From: Eretmocerus hayati
Taxonomy: Eukaryota; Arthropoda; Insecta; Hymenoptera; Aphelinidae
Direction: 5' to 3'
Length of the DNA stretch: 64,000 bases
Assembly (NCBI GenBank): GCA_029851415.1
Contig: CM056744.1
Location: 99,109,338-99,173,337, forward strand
Positions 38,519 to 49,165 of this stretch are shown in pieces (the stretch's first letter is position 1; the number at the start of each line of letters is the position of its first letter). The notes below the pieces were generated by a model, which was not told where the DNA came from, searched no databases, and was given only the letters and a program-made list of their open reading frames with translations. The position numbers were made by a program, and so were the translations under genes.

Positions 38519-39576
38519 CGTTACTTGAGATCGATATGGTTATTCTTAGGATTGATGTACTGGTTATTCAATTTAAGCCGTAATCAATATTCTAAATTGT
38601 TTCAGCAGGATTTAGGTTCAGTCTGTATGATCTCTGAACTAGTGTGAGAATGTCAATTTCTGAGGTATTCATCAGAATGAGGGACATTTGAAAATTCCTA
38701 TAGATTTTTCGTTAGTTCCAGATAATTCTGCCAAAGTACTTGTACTACTTTTAATAATTCAAGAAATAATCGACACACTATGCGGAATGAAAATTGCGGT
38801 TGTGGGTCATAATTCGCTCGTAACTTCTTTTTGTCTCTCTCTTACATACGTTCAAAATACTTTTACTTATTATATAGAGTAAAAAAACAGCTTCGAGCTT
38901 AGAAATCATAATATCGCAAATTTGATTTTATCGAGCTATTTTGTTTTTTACAGTCTAGAAAAATGATACCTTTAGTCATCCCGTACTACAGAACTGTAAA
39001 ATCTCCTTTTCGGAAATTTTCAATGGTCCCTCGAAAAATTCAGTCAAATGATGAGATCAACTAGCTCAAAAAAATAGTTTCCGAGGATCGCGCCCTAAAG
39101 AATTCGCGCCACAATTATTTTGTATGAAAAGTTCTATCAAACAAAAAAAGACTCGTCATTCACTTATTCACTCTTGAGGGAATTTCACTTCGGAAGCCCA
39201 ACTTGTCAACTCTGCGTTAGGCTCATTTTCGAACAATTACCCTTTTACAGGCCTCCTTTTGCATGAGAGTAAACTCGACTCGCTCGTGAATATTTCATCG
39301 CAAGAGTTCATTATACCAGTCTACATAATGAACTTTGGTCTTCAAGACCTGGTATAACTGACGTACACGACGAACTTTTCGTTAGCTCATAAGATCCATC
39401 CATAATTTATGACACGCACCCTTTTTCGTAAATTTCATTACACGTACTTCATAACGTTTCCCTTGTGGCTAATCCTATTCGTATCCGTTTTACAATGTGA
39501 CTCAAATTCACATTCTCAAAAAGAAGTTGAGCTGACATTAAAAGTCTTAATATCCTGTCTATAAAAGGAAAGTAGC

Positions 39577-39606
39577 TATATATAGATATACACATTCCTT
39601 TCATTT
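39577..39606 (+). promoter_or_regulatory. Candidate TATA plus initiator
   Basis: TATATATAG at 39577 lies 26 bases before the adenine of TCATTT (39601-39606), an arthropod initiator match. A second box, TATAAAAG, is at 39560. The first downstream ATG (39640) is followed at once by TAG, a minimal upstream ORF; the next ATG opens the frame at 39674. Confidence 0.3.
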
Positions 39607-39673
39607 CACCTTTTCATTGAGAGATTTTACTAGAAGGAAATGTAGGCCAACGAACACGATCACTAATATATTT

Positions 39674-39851
39674 ATGCAATCCAAACGGCATATTGCGCTA
39701 TCTCTAATTTTTTGTGCATATCTCAAGCTAATCTACCTATCAGGAAACACCCGAGGAAATACCGCAACTAGAACCGTAAACAAAACTGTTTCCAAACAGA
39801 AATTAGTTGCACAGGTGAAAAGTAACTCAATAATGCAACAATTAATGAAAG
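39674..39851 (+). CDS. Possible first coding exon of a small secreted peptide, ending at a transposon-supplied splice donor
   Basis: ATG at 39674 reads 59 codons: MQSKRHIALSLIFCAYLKLI, then a polar Lys/Asn/Thr-rich part ending NSIMQQLMK. The basic start and hydrophobic run resemble a signal peptide or anchor. The exon would end AAAG|GTAAGT, and this donor is the first bases of transposon copy B. Unspliced, the frame runs 13 codons into the element. A promoter-like TATA/initiator lies 70 bases upstream. No downstream exon was identified. Confidence 0.3.
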
Positions 39852-40715
39852 GTAAGTGTACCCAACTTGTATCCGTTCAGCCATTTTAACCTTGGCCCTC
39901 CTCGATATTTTTCAATGTACTTCAATTTATTTTGAAGCTTGTCTCAAGAACTTCAAAATGAGCTAAGGCAAGTATAATTTTGCCCAACTGGTGCCAAGCC
40001 GTCTCAATTTTTGCAAAAAATAAATTTTGAGAGTTCACATGAGCGTGTGCCCAATTTGGTCCCATAAAATCGTATTTATCCCTGTGCAACCACATTTAGA
40101 GTTTTTTCATGGATCCAAATAACTTCTTTAAACTTATTTTGATATTAGATGAACATACGTTCTGGGTGGTGAATAAAGTCATTCTGCACGCCCTTTCGGG
40201 ATAACCACATGGGGGCATGTTGGATGCACTCCGGTTTTGGCCCTCTTGTTTTACAATTTATGTCCGTGCTCTGCACATAAAATCTCTCCAGATCGAAGTT
40301 CCGCAACTCTGAAATGCGGATTCTGAAGGTCTTGGAAAAAAGAAATCGAATGCGTTGAAGTAAGTTAAGAATAGTCAGACCAAAAATTTTTGGTGCGTAT
40401 TTCGCTAAACGCAATTTCCTCAGTGATTTCTTAGTTGCGCCAACACGAAAAATGAAAAAAAAAAAATCACTATAAATGAATGGACCTTCGGTATGTGAGA
40501 ATCCCGTATATTCGAGATACCTTTTTGCATGAACCTATTTAAATTTTCTGGGGAACGAAGAAATGATTCGGGGTCGATCTGGGCTACTTATTTTTTCATA
40601 TTTTAATTTTACAAATGTAAAAAAAAAATTATCGGGAAAGTCAACGAGTGCCCAATCCTGAAATCGGCATACGCGGGCAAGTTGGGATACAGAGGCAGGT
40701 TAGGTACCCTTACCT
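39850..40715. mobile_element. AGGTAAGTG-end transposon family, copy B
   Basis: The left end is AGGTAAGTGTACCCAACTTG; the right end in reverse complement begins AGGTAAGGGTACCTAACCTG. The interior resembles copy D (GCTTGTCTNAGNACNTTCAAAATGAGCTA-like, TGCAACTCTGAAA-like). TA target bases are not visible at either side here, unlike copies C and D. No transposase is seen. Confidence 0.8.
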
Positions 40716-43700
40716 TGGTAATTTTTCATTCATAGAAAATTGAATCTCCAAAAGTCCAAACTATGATATCTGAAGTAACTACGATTCAGAGTGACAGGGG
40801 AAACACTCTTCGCAAACGACAACCAACGTTTCAATAACAACTATGTCTTCACTCTCAAGGCGCTAATACAGCTTCCACGGACTAATACCTGTACAGATCG
40901 AGCAGATACACCATAAGAAGAGAAATCGTTTGTCTTCGACGACTCGACGAGATAGGTACGTCCGCATCATGAGATTTTTTTTTTGTTTTTTCATTACGTA
41001 ACTTCATTTGGGAGAGTAAACGCCCCGGTAATGTTGCAAAGTGCTATTTTTTAATGCTTCGATGAATATACCATCATCTACAATATGATACATGTCTACC
41101 AAGATATTCCCGGAATGTGAATGTGCTTATTCATCGAGTCAGTGTTTTTGGTATTTTGAATTAAGAAATTCCATTTTCGTCGTTTTTATATGGTTTTGAT
41201 AAGCCACGTGGTGACGCGATTTGGACTGAAAAAAGATGTATTTATAGGATTTAGGACCCGATTGAGTGTATAGTAGATATGGTCCACCATCTGGAACGTT
41301 TTTGTATTTACAAAACCGTCGTCCAAAGAGATTAGACTTTCTTTTTTGCAGAATTCTAACATTAATTGTTGAAAGAAATTACTTCGTCCTCCGCACCAAT
41401 TCGAATCATTTTCTTGTAAGAAAATCTATCAGGAAACGTAGTTCTGACGTAAAGTAATGATGTTTGACTCCAATTTTACTAATCATCTTCAATGATTAAG
41501 GAATGCAGTGAAGATACCGAACAACGACATCAAATCAATTGGTCGTCAGACTATAGACAAGGAAAAAACTGGTTAAGTACTACTTGAAAAACATTCGGAC
41601 GTCAGAACACTTTCCTCAAAAAAATCTGAAAAACGCTCCGGAGATGAAAAAAAATGGATTCTTTCGGATGGAATTTATTGTTTCATTCGGATGAGATGGT
41701 AAATCGTATCGTCGTTCGGAAAATTCACGTATAAAGAACAATAAAGATCGTAATGAGTACGGTCGTTATGAATAATTGTTTGAGAAATCTGTGCAGGATG
41801 TATTTCTCCAAATCATGTGGATAAAAGTAGCTGCACCTACCATGATGTGCAGCGAAATACTATCATCATATAGAGTGCACGAATCTAGAAATAGATATGA
41901 AAATTCACTCTGTACGATAGAGCCTTGAAGTTGATTGATTGAATGAAAAAATGTACATTGTTTCCACGCTATTTTGAAAATTGAGAGTTCACGTACAGGT
42001 CTTCTTGTAGATTCGTCAGAAAACCGTACTGTAATTATACATATTATTCATTTCCCCCCAAATGAAATCAATCTAACTTCTGGAAATGGCTTGGGTATAA
42101 TATACTTTAGGGAATTCAAAGTTCTGACTGGCCAAAGTTCTTGACTGGCCAAAGACCTTATCACACTCCGGCCCTTGGACCCTATGTATGCAAATACATC
42201 AATTTATCAATATAGTATCAAAGCAGTTGACAAACTCTATTTGGTTCACAGATGGTGAGGTAGAGTGGATGCAAAAATCTTTTCTTGAATTGTTCTATCA
42301 ACTATGGATCAGGAATGATAAAGTCTAAATCCTTTAGCAGTGTCGTGCAAGGTATTGAACAAAAAAAATTTTCGAATTTAATATAGTCGTTGAAAAATAT
42401 CAGCAAATCATATTATCTATTTGCACTAGTAGAAAACAACTGCAGATTGCTAATAAATCCAATAAACAGTAATTTTTAGAATGCGCGCCTTGAAGAACAT
42501 GCAAACTCCATCTGTGTTCGGAGCTTGAAACTCGCGAGTCGGCTATGAGAGAATCTGCGTTATCAACAGAAAGTGTGATCGGCGCGGGAATTACGAGGGT
42601 ACTATTACGAAGCTTGCTATTTTATCCGCCAGAATTTTTCAAAAGTTTTGTTAGTCAAGTGAGATTCTTTATTATTCGAAAAAAGTTGGAGGGGGTGATG
42701 CATGCTAACTAATACTCTTTCAGACTGAAAATTTCCAATGTTCTTCAATTTATTCCTGATTTTTTTCGTATCCGTTCAAGATGAGCTGAGATATACGCCT
42801 GGTTTCCGTGAACCTCTAAGCAGATTTATGAAAAAGTAATTTTTCCACGCACGAATCCTCAAGCAGTTAAACCCAATTTGAATTTATCGTTCTTGAATGG
42901 TGCGAACCAGCAGTAGAACGGGATTAGTTGAGTAACTGATATTATCAGTCCTCGGACTTATTTTCGGGTAACTTTTGCCTTGGTTCGAATCACTCGACTC
43001 TTTCTACACAGGGCTACTTTGGCACATAGGAAACTTTGAAATACATAGTTCTCACATCCCGCAAGCGCGCACAACCAGATTTTCGAAATATTTCTTTTGA
43101 GGTTCTGGGTCCATGAGGCTCTCAGATAATTGTCTGATAATTCTATTAAATTTTTCCTCTGATTGATATTATCGATATTTCATATCAAAAGTACCGCAAA
43201 TTCATCATTATCCTTGACTGTTATTGTGCGCATGATTGAGCGAATCATATTAACCTAAGCTCTACTGTGTTTTGTTCATGCATGAAATAGCCCAAAATCG
43301 AATTTCGCAGTTTTCCAATGAGGCTTTCAAAAGTTTTAATTATTAATACATTAAATAAGATTCTCATCGAGTACATCAGGCAATCCGTAAATAATTGCAG
43401 AAAGTCACTCAAATTCCCCTAAGACACACAGACATCCTTCCATTTAGTTACATTACTATTAAATCCAAATATGACAAGAGTGAAATAAACCCGTGGCAGA
43501 ATCCTTGGACGCATTCTTGATATATTATGGGTACAGTATTTACTCTATTCATTGGAGTTTCTTGTGTGAGATTAATTTTTATGGCACATCTCGAGATCAA
43601 AATCGAATTTTCCTCAAGTCAATGCTCTGAATGTTCCAAAAATTTGTAATTGATTGTTTCCATACTTGTTGCAAACTGAACCGGGTATGTGGAATCGCTT

Positions 43701-44159
43701 CCGTACACCACTCAAGTCCCTCAATTAATGAGCCGTAATTCATAAGGATTTTTAAAAAAGGCTAAGGTCTCGTTACAGATAGTATAATATGTATCACATG
43801 AATTGGCTCATTCTTTTTTTACTACAGAGGTTCAATACCATACAAATTTACTGCGAGGTTTCAAACATAGAAGTTATATAATAAACTGCTGAATAAAAAA
43901 ATTGTGAAACTATTTTTTCTAGTTATCATACGGGTGTAAATTATATTCCCTTTTTGAATTTGAGTATACGAATTACCAATCACGAGTGAAGAGAGTGAGT
44001 ATCATATCGAGAGATTTTTGAATTCCCTTTCTATTACGCGCGCAGTGGCTCTGCATCAATTCCTGGTGTAGAATTTGGCCAATAGGTGGCTGGTAAATCA
44101 ACTCGCTAGTAAGAGAGTGTGGTTTGGTATTCTAGAACCGAGGAGACGCAGAGGTCTGC
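40716..44159. other. Intergenic, no supported gene
   Basis: AT-rich DNA with a short direct repeat TTCTGACTGGCCAAAG / TTCTTGACTGGCCAAAG near 42120-42160. No gene or bounded element is supported. Confidence 0.35.
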
Positions 44160-44347
44160 ATCGCTTCTCGGCCTCTGGCTTAGATCAAAGTGTAGTATCT
44201 GTTCTTATCAGCTTGATATCTGATAAACTTCCCAGTGGGAAGTTCAGAATGTCGAACTGATTTTTGGAACTTGGTGGAATGTCTGGGGCTTGCTCCGATT
44301 CCTCCAGGGTCAGCCTAGCATTGCAGTAACGCTAGGAATGGCCCACC
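44160..44347 (+). ncRNA. U2 spliceosomal snRNA gene or close variant
   Basis: The sequence starts ATCGCTTCTCGGCC as U2 does. It keeps the branchpoint-recognition region AAAGTGTAGTATCTGTTCTT (pairing core GTAGTA) and the stem IIa sequence TTATCAG...CTGATA. Stem IIb AACTTCCC/GGGAAGTT (44226-44244) is perfectly paired with a three-base loop. The Sm site ATTTTTGG is at 44260-44267, followed by GGCTTGCTCC and a paired 3' stem CCTAGC...GCTAGG. Length is 188 nt, normal for U2. Differences from the usual insect form include one missing base in the stem I loop and TTAGA for TAAGA at its 3' side. The paired IIb stem argues for function. U2 base-pairs with the intron branchpoint during splicing. I could not identify the insect PSE by eye. 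Confidence 0.85.
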
Positions 44348-44775
44348 TATCTAACAACGTAATGATAATAACGGTCTCAACCTGAAGTCGTCGTGGATAT
44401 CCACGGGTTATTCAGGTCGACTGTAACTCTGGAGACCCCTGGGACACAACCCTCGTTTGGGTCGTCGTCCGGGACTTTGATCTGGTACCACGTGGCGTCG
44501 CAGTGGGATCGAGTAGCGTCGCGGTGGGATCGGATGGTTCAAGTCCTGAGGAGACATGTGTGAGGACCAGCATTGAGGTCAAATTGTGGGACGATACGCA
44601 CCCTTTTTATCTAGCTGGGAAGTCTGACCAATACAATTGGGCAAATCTCAGAATATGAGCGATGGTGTTTTGATTTGAGGAACGATGTGACAACCGTCCC
44701 TTGAGTTGCTCTACGTTGAAAAGTTTCGAAAATCTCCTCATGGTTGATGGTATTCAACACTTTTCGAGCTCGCAG
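44348..44775 (+). other. GC-rich sequence after U2 with B-box-like motif
   Basis: From 44385 to 44570 the DNA is far more GC-rich than its surroundings. It includes a near-duplicate GCGTCGCAGTGGGATCG / GCGTCGCGGTGGGATCG and then GGTTCAAGTCC at about 44527, an exact match to the pol III B box (GGTTCRANNCC). No tRNA cloverleaf folds around it. It could be the tail of a composite small-RNA retroposon or part of a longer noncoding RNA. Confidence 0.35.
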
Positions 44776-47700
44776 CCCGATTAGAAATTAGTTCAAGCAA
44801 CTTGACCGAACTATCCAATCTTGATCCAGTTTTTTATCCAATCTGGATCAAGAAAGGTAACGGGGATTGGATCCAGTTTGAACTTTTCACTTGAACTTTA
44901 TTTTTCGTCTGCACTGAACTTATGCGGGCGGTGAATGGTGATGCTCATAGCTTTAAGTTACTAATATTGTTCTTATTCTTCTCTCTCAATTCTGTTGAAT
45001 ACAATCACCAATCTCAAGTTCATGAACAGTATATGTGATGGTCGTGACTCAGTTTATTTGCATAGTTGAATGACTTTCCTCACCTTTTTTAGGCTAGTCA
45101 TTTCCTGAATAGGAAGTCAATGCTGATCATCTTAACAATATTTCTGAGGCCTGTCTCAATCTTTAACAATATTTCTGTTCATGTTAATAAATGTGCTGAT
45201 CAAATGAGAATTTTTTTTATATCTTTCTATATTCGATTAGAGGTTAGATGACCAGATTCTTGTTTTTTGATCTTCACAATGAGTGCTCAAAGAAGACAAA
45301 TTTTTGTGAAACCATAGAGGGAAGTTGAAAGGATGTAGATGAATGGAAATATCAAATAGAACTACAAATTGTTGAGGGAATATTTTACAATTTCTCAGAT
45401 TGATGACAAATAGTATGCGAGAGTCCAGTTGGGGAGAGCGCTCAAGCTAAAGCATGATGACATCCCATCAAGATATATTTGCACCAATAGTATGTGACTT
45501 TTTATGATCCAAGAACACCATCAAATATTATAATATATCTTTGAGGAGATGATAGTTTATAAATGTACTAACATGTATCTTACTCTTCATTCAGACGAAG
45601 TTGTCACAACTACATCTTGATAGAATGTCACCATGCGATAGCTATAGTGCTCTGCTAAACCAAACTCTGGTATGTTGCTATCAAGACAATAGCTGATGTG
45701 TTCTTTACCAAAAATATCCAATTTTTAGTACCTTTTGGAATCCATGTATAGAACAAAGATGAGTGTATTAAAAAATAGCCAGATGATAGAGGCACGTATG
45801 GCCCACGTTCCCAGCGTTCCTCCGCGCGCGGGGCAGCGCTAGGTGCGAGGCTACGTCTGTTCTGGCAAGTAACGTTATGCCCATCTCTTTTCTTCACGGA
45901 ATTCTACGTAAATAAACATTTAAAGTATGATCAGAGTACAACCCCCATTCTATAATCCACAACCTGAGCTCCCTTCGGATGCCTGCGGATTCAGACATAT
46001 TTTTGTGATTATCAACCACAAGTGTAACGGTAGCAGAGTGGTTAGCACGTTCGCCTTCAGTTTTGACGGCCTGGGGTTCGATTCTCGACCACGTCGAAAT
46101 TTTTTTTAATTTCTTTTTCATCAATTACATCTTCTCCCAATAATATGCAAAGAAAGTCGATACACAGCGGAAATAAAATCCGAATCCTAGATTTTTTACT
46201 GATGATGGGAAAGTTCTCCAGTGTGGTTCATCAGTACCTACAGCTTATTGTTTTTATCTCATGCCCCTCTCCCCTCCTGGTTTATCAGAATTTTATACAG
46301 AACCTAAAGAAGTATCTTTTTCGTTATTAATCTGGGTTCCTAATAACTATATAATATTTTGATGTATACCCTCCCCCCCCCCCCCATCCTGGTTTGTCAG
46401 CATTTTAGGAACGATTTTTAATTTTCAAATGCGTATGCTTATGCTTGTGTCGATTGGCCATGAATATATAGGTACTCGTATTTAGTAGAAAATTGATTCT
46501 TTGTCAGTACATATCAGAGGTGTTACTAGGATTTTCCTCATATATCTGTGCCCATGAATGTATGAAAATCCGTAGCTCAGGGAATTTTCGATCTTGGATA
46601 GCATCAGAGATGATCTGATCGAATACTTGAAAAGCATTCAAATTGTCGCCGGAATCTCTATTATCTTTGCCGAGCACAGCAGACAATATTTACATACAGT
46701 GACATACAGTGACATGTCGCTGCGACGAATCGAATGGGAATATCACCATTGGAGCGAGAGAGACAGACGACCTATGCATAAGCACTACACACACATACAC
46801 ACAAGCTGGTATTTGTTTTGCAATTGAGCCTACTTTTTGATAATCCGACAAACAATCAAGACGAACATCATTTCTACGGCTTTCCTACACTAACTATTGC
46901 TCGAATTTCGACCGCACCAATATCGCGACAGTCGAGGAAATCACCGGGCATCGCTCATAAACGGCACGTATAAGGAACGCGGAATCGTTGCGGGCCGTAC
47001 GTGCCGCTAGCATCGGCCTAAAAAATAAAGGTATCAGGAGGGCTAGACAGTAATATGAGAGAATCATTGCTATGTTTTCTTTATAAAATGTCTAGTTCTT
47101 TTGATATTCTCATAGAAATTAGAGAGCTAAAAGGATGAGAGAAATATACAGACAATAGAGTATAAGAATATTCAGAATTCCTTATAACAGAAGACTCCAA
47201 TTCTATAGATTTATAACAATCCATTCACACGAAGAGTCCAATTTTGGAGAGCGCTAGAGATATATGATAATATTTCATTAAAATGTAGTGGTACAATGAA
47301 ACTTTTCTTGGTTGAAGAGCAATGATATTCATCATCTTCTTTCATTATCTACTTGGAGATGATGTAATAATTTATGTTGCTCTTTTGATAGAAAAAGTTA
47401 CATTATAACAAGTACAACTCAATGGATGGCACCATATGTTCAAATCGAGCACTCTCCAAAATTTGACATTCATCGTATACTAAGTATTGTTGTAGTTGAG
47501 CAGGTTAGTCAACTACTACAATACTCTGCTGATGAGAATTTCAAGTCCTCCTGATAATTTGAAGGCTACTTTTGAATTTGAAAAAGGTTCGAGTGAAGAT
47601 AACAGTGGATCAAAATTTGAGTCATAAGGAGGTATTACTTTTAATCAGTTTTGAAGATCTCTTGGTTCATGAGAATGTAATAAACTCTTCATGAGGAAAT

Positions 47701-48174
47701 TTCACGTATAAATTACTTGATTTGAGATAGATAAAAATTTGCCAATAGCGAAAAATATATCCTGGGAACTCATATTCTTGTGAAAAACGAGAATTCAAAA
47801 CTTTCGAGTTACTTAAATCCACCTGACGCGAGAATCTTAGCAATTATTCGTCCTGCTTATCTTCCCGAATAAAATTGAAAATGTCTGTCGCAATTTTTTT
47901 CATCAGGTTTGAAATCTACTATAACATTTATAGGATTTGGACAATAAGTAACAATCTCTGAGTATTATTAGATCCATCTGTCTCGATGCTCGAACTAAGA
48001 TGGAAGGTTATGGTTGTTCTCCGGGATTTTAGTGCCCCGATAATTCCTTAGAAAGTTCAAGTAAAAAGATCAAACTGGATCCAATCCCCGTTACTTTACT
48101 TGATCCAACCTTGATCCAGACTTCAAGTTTTTTATCAAAATTGGATCAAGGCTTGAACTTTATTTCCAATCGGG
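44776..48174. mobile_element. Diverged giant palindrome, about 3.4 kb
   Basis: Terminal inverted repeats of about 120 bases, 44776-44893 and 48057-48174, include GTAACGGGGATTGGATCCAG and its complement, ending CCCGATTRGAAAT. Two further inverted pairs share the same centre near 46.4 kb: GGAGAGCGCTC (45434) with GAGCACTCTCC (47444), and the GC-rich GGCACGTATGGCCC (45791) with GGGCCGTACGTGCC (about 46992). No target duplication or transposase is seen. The right arm also has its own smaller inverted pair (47236, 47450). Confidence 0.7.
46024..46096 (+). mobile_element. tRNA-derived SINE head or tRNA pseudogene
   Basis: The A box TAGCAGAGTGG (46031) and B box GGTTCGATTCT (46075) match pol III consensus at tRNA spacing, and the phrase AGTGGTTAGCACGTTCGCCT is typical of tRNA-derived SINEs. 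The acceptor and D stems do not pair, so it is not a working tRNA. A T-rich tract follows. It sits near the centre of the palindrome 44776-48174 with no mirror partner, so it probably arrived later. Confidence 0.6.
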
Positions 48175-48496
48175 AGTTTGCTCAAGGTGAACGCAGAAGC
48201 ATGCACAGTTTCTGCGTGAATTACGAATTTGCATGTCCCGCTCAGAAAATCCGCGCGCGGCTCAGCTGGTGGCTTTTGGTGCGATTGACCAAACCGCCAC
48301 TGCGAATGCTTTGGTGGTTGGTGCGATCAAAATTTCATCTCTCTCGCTACGGTATCTTGTTCTTTAAGCTTAAACCTACTCATTCAACTTAAGTTCAAAA
48401 GTGTCCTCCACTTCCGAGAAAAATGCGAGACTGAACAAAAAATGCTGTCCTGCGTGATTTGGTTCAAAAACGTTTTGCGCGTAGCACATGAACGTA
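48175..48496. other. Spacer between two elements
   Basis: It has a short GC-rich patch near 48250 and no gene. Confidence 0.4.
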
Positions 48497-49165
48497 AGGT
48501 AAGTGTGCCTAATTTGCCTCCACTACTTTTGTTTCGCTCGCCATTTCAACTCATCTCCACAATTTACAACGTACTTTAGCTCATTTTGGAGCTTGTTCTA
48601 AGACCTTCCCCCACAGGGAAAAGAGGCCTATTTTCATGAGGTTATACGGGTTTTGCGTATAATCAGAATATCTTGGCTCCCAAACCTACAGATAAGGTGT
48701 ACTTTAGCTCATTTTACAGCTTTTTTCACCCCCTCTCGGATTTCTTGAGTGAAAATGATGTATTCTGATGGAGTGAACAACGAGTTTAGAAAAAGACTAT
48801 GGGGACAAATTAGGAACACTGTACTTTTTCTCGTAATATGGGCGAAGAATTGGCTAAAAATCGAATTTTGCAGTTTTGCAAAGAGCATTCTAAAGTTGGG
48901 ACGAAGACAAAGAAAATGAATTAAAGTACGTTGGAATTGATCACATCAATTTTGTTTGGCATAGCTTTTAGTGACTAACAAAAAAGAAGTCGAAAGTACC
49001 GAAACCCGCTATTGAGTTGTAAGAAATGCGCGGGTCATAGAGGATAGGTCCAGAACGTCTATTTCCTCATATTTTAACGTAACAAACGTGAAAAAAATGC
49101 GCGGCAGGGTCTGCGGGTGCATACATTTGAGAACTTGAATGGGGGCAAATTAGGCACAGTTACCT
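48497..49165. mobile_element. AGGTAAGTG-end transposon family, copy C
   Basis: The left end is AGGTAAGTGTGCCTAATTTG and the right end in reverse complement is AGGTAACTGTGCCTAATTTG. TA flanks both sides (48495-48496, 49166-49167), as in the IS630-Tc1-mariner superfamily. It is 669 bp and has no transposase. Confidence 0.85.

Noticed and set aside
46024..46096. Functional tRNA gene
   Set aside because: A and B boxes are good but acceptor and D stems do not pair.
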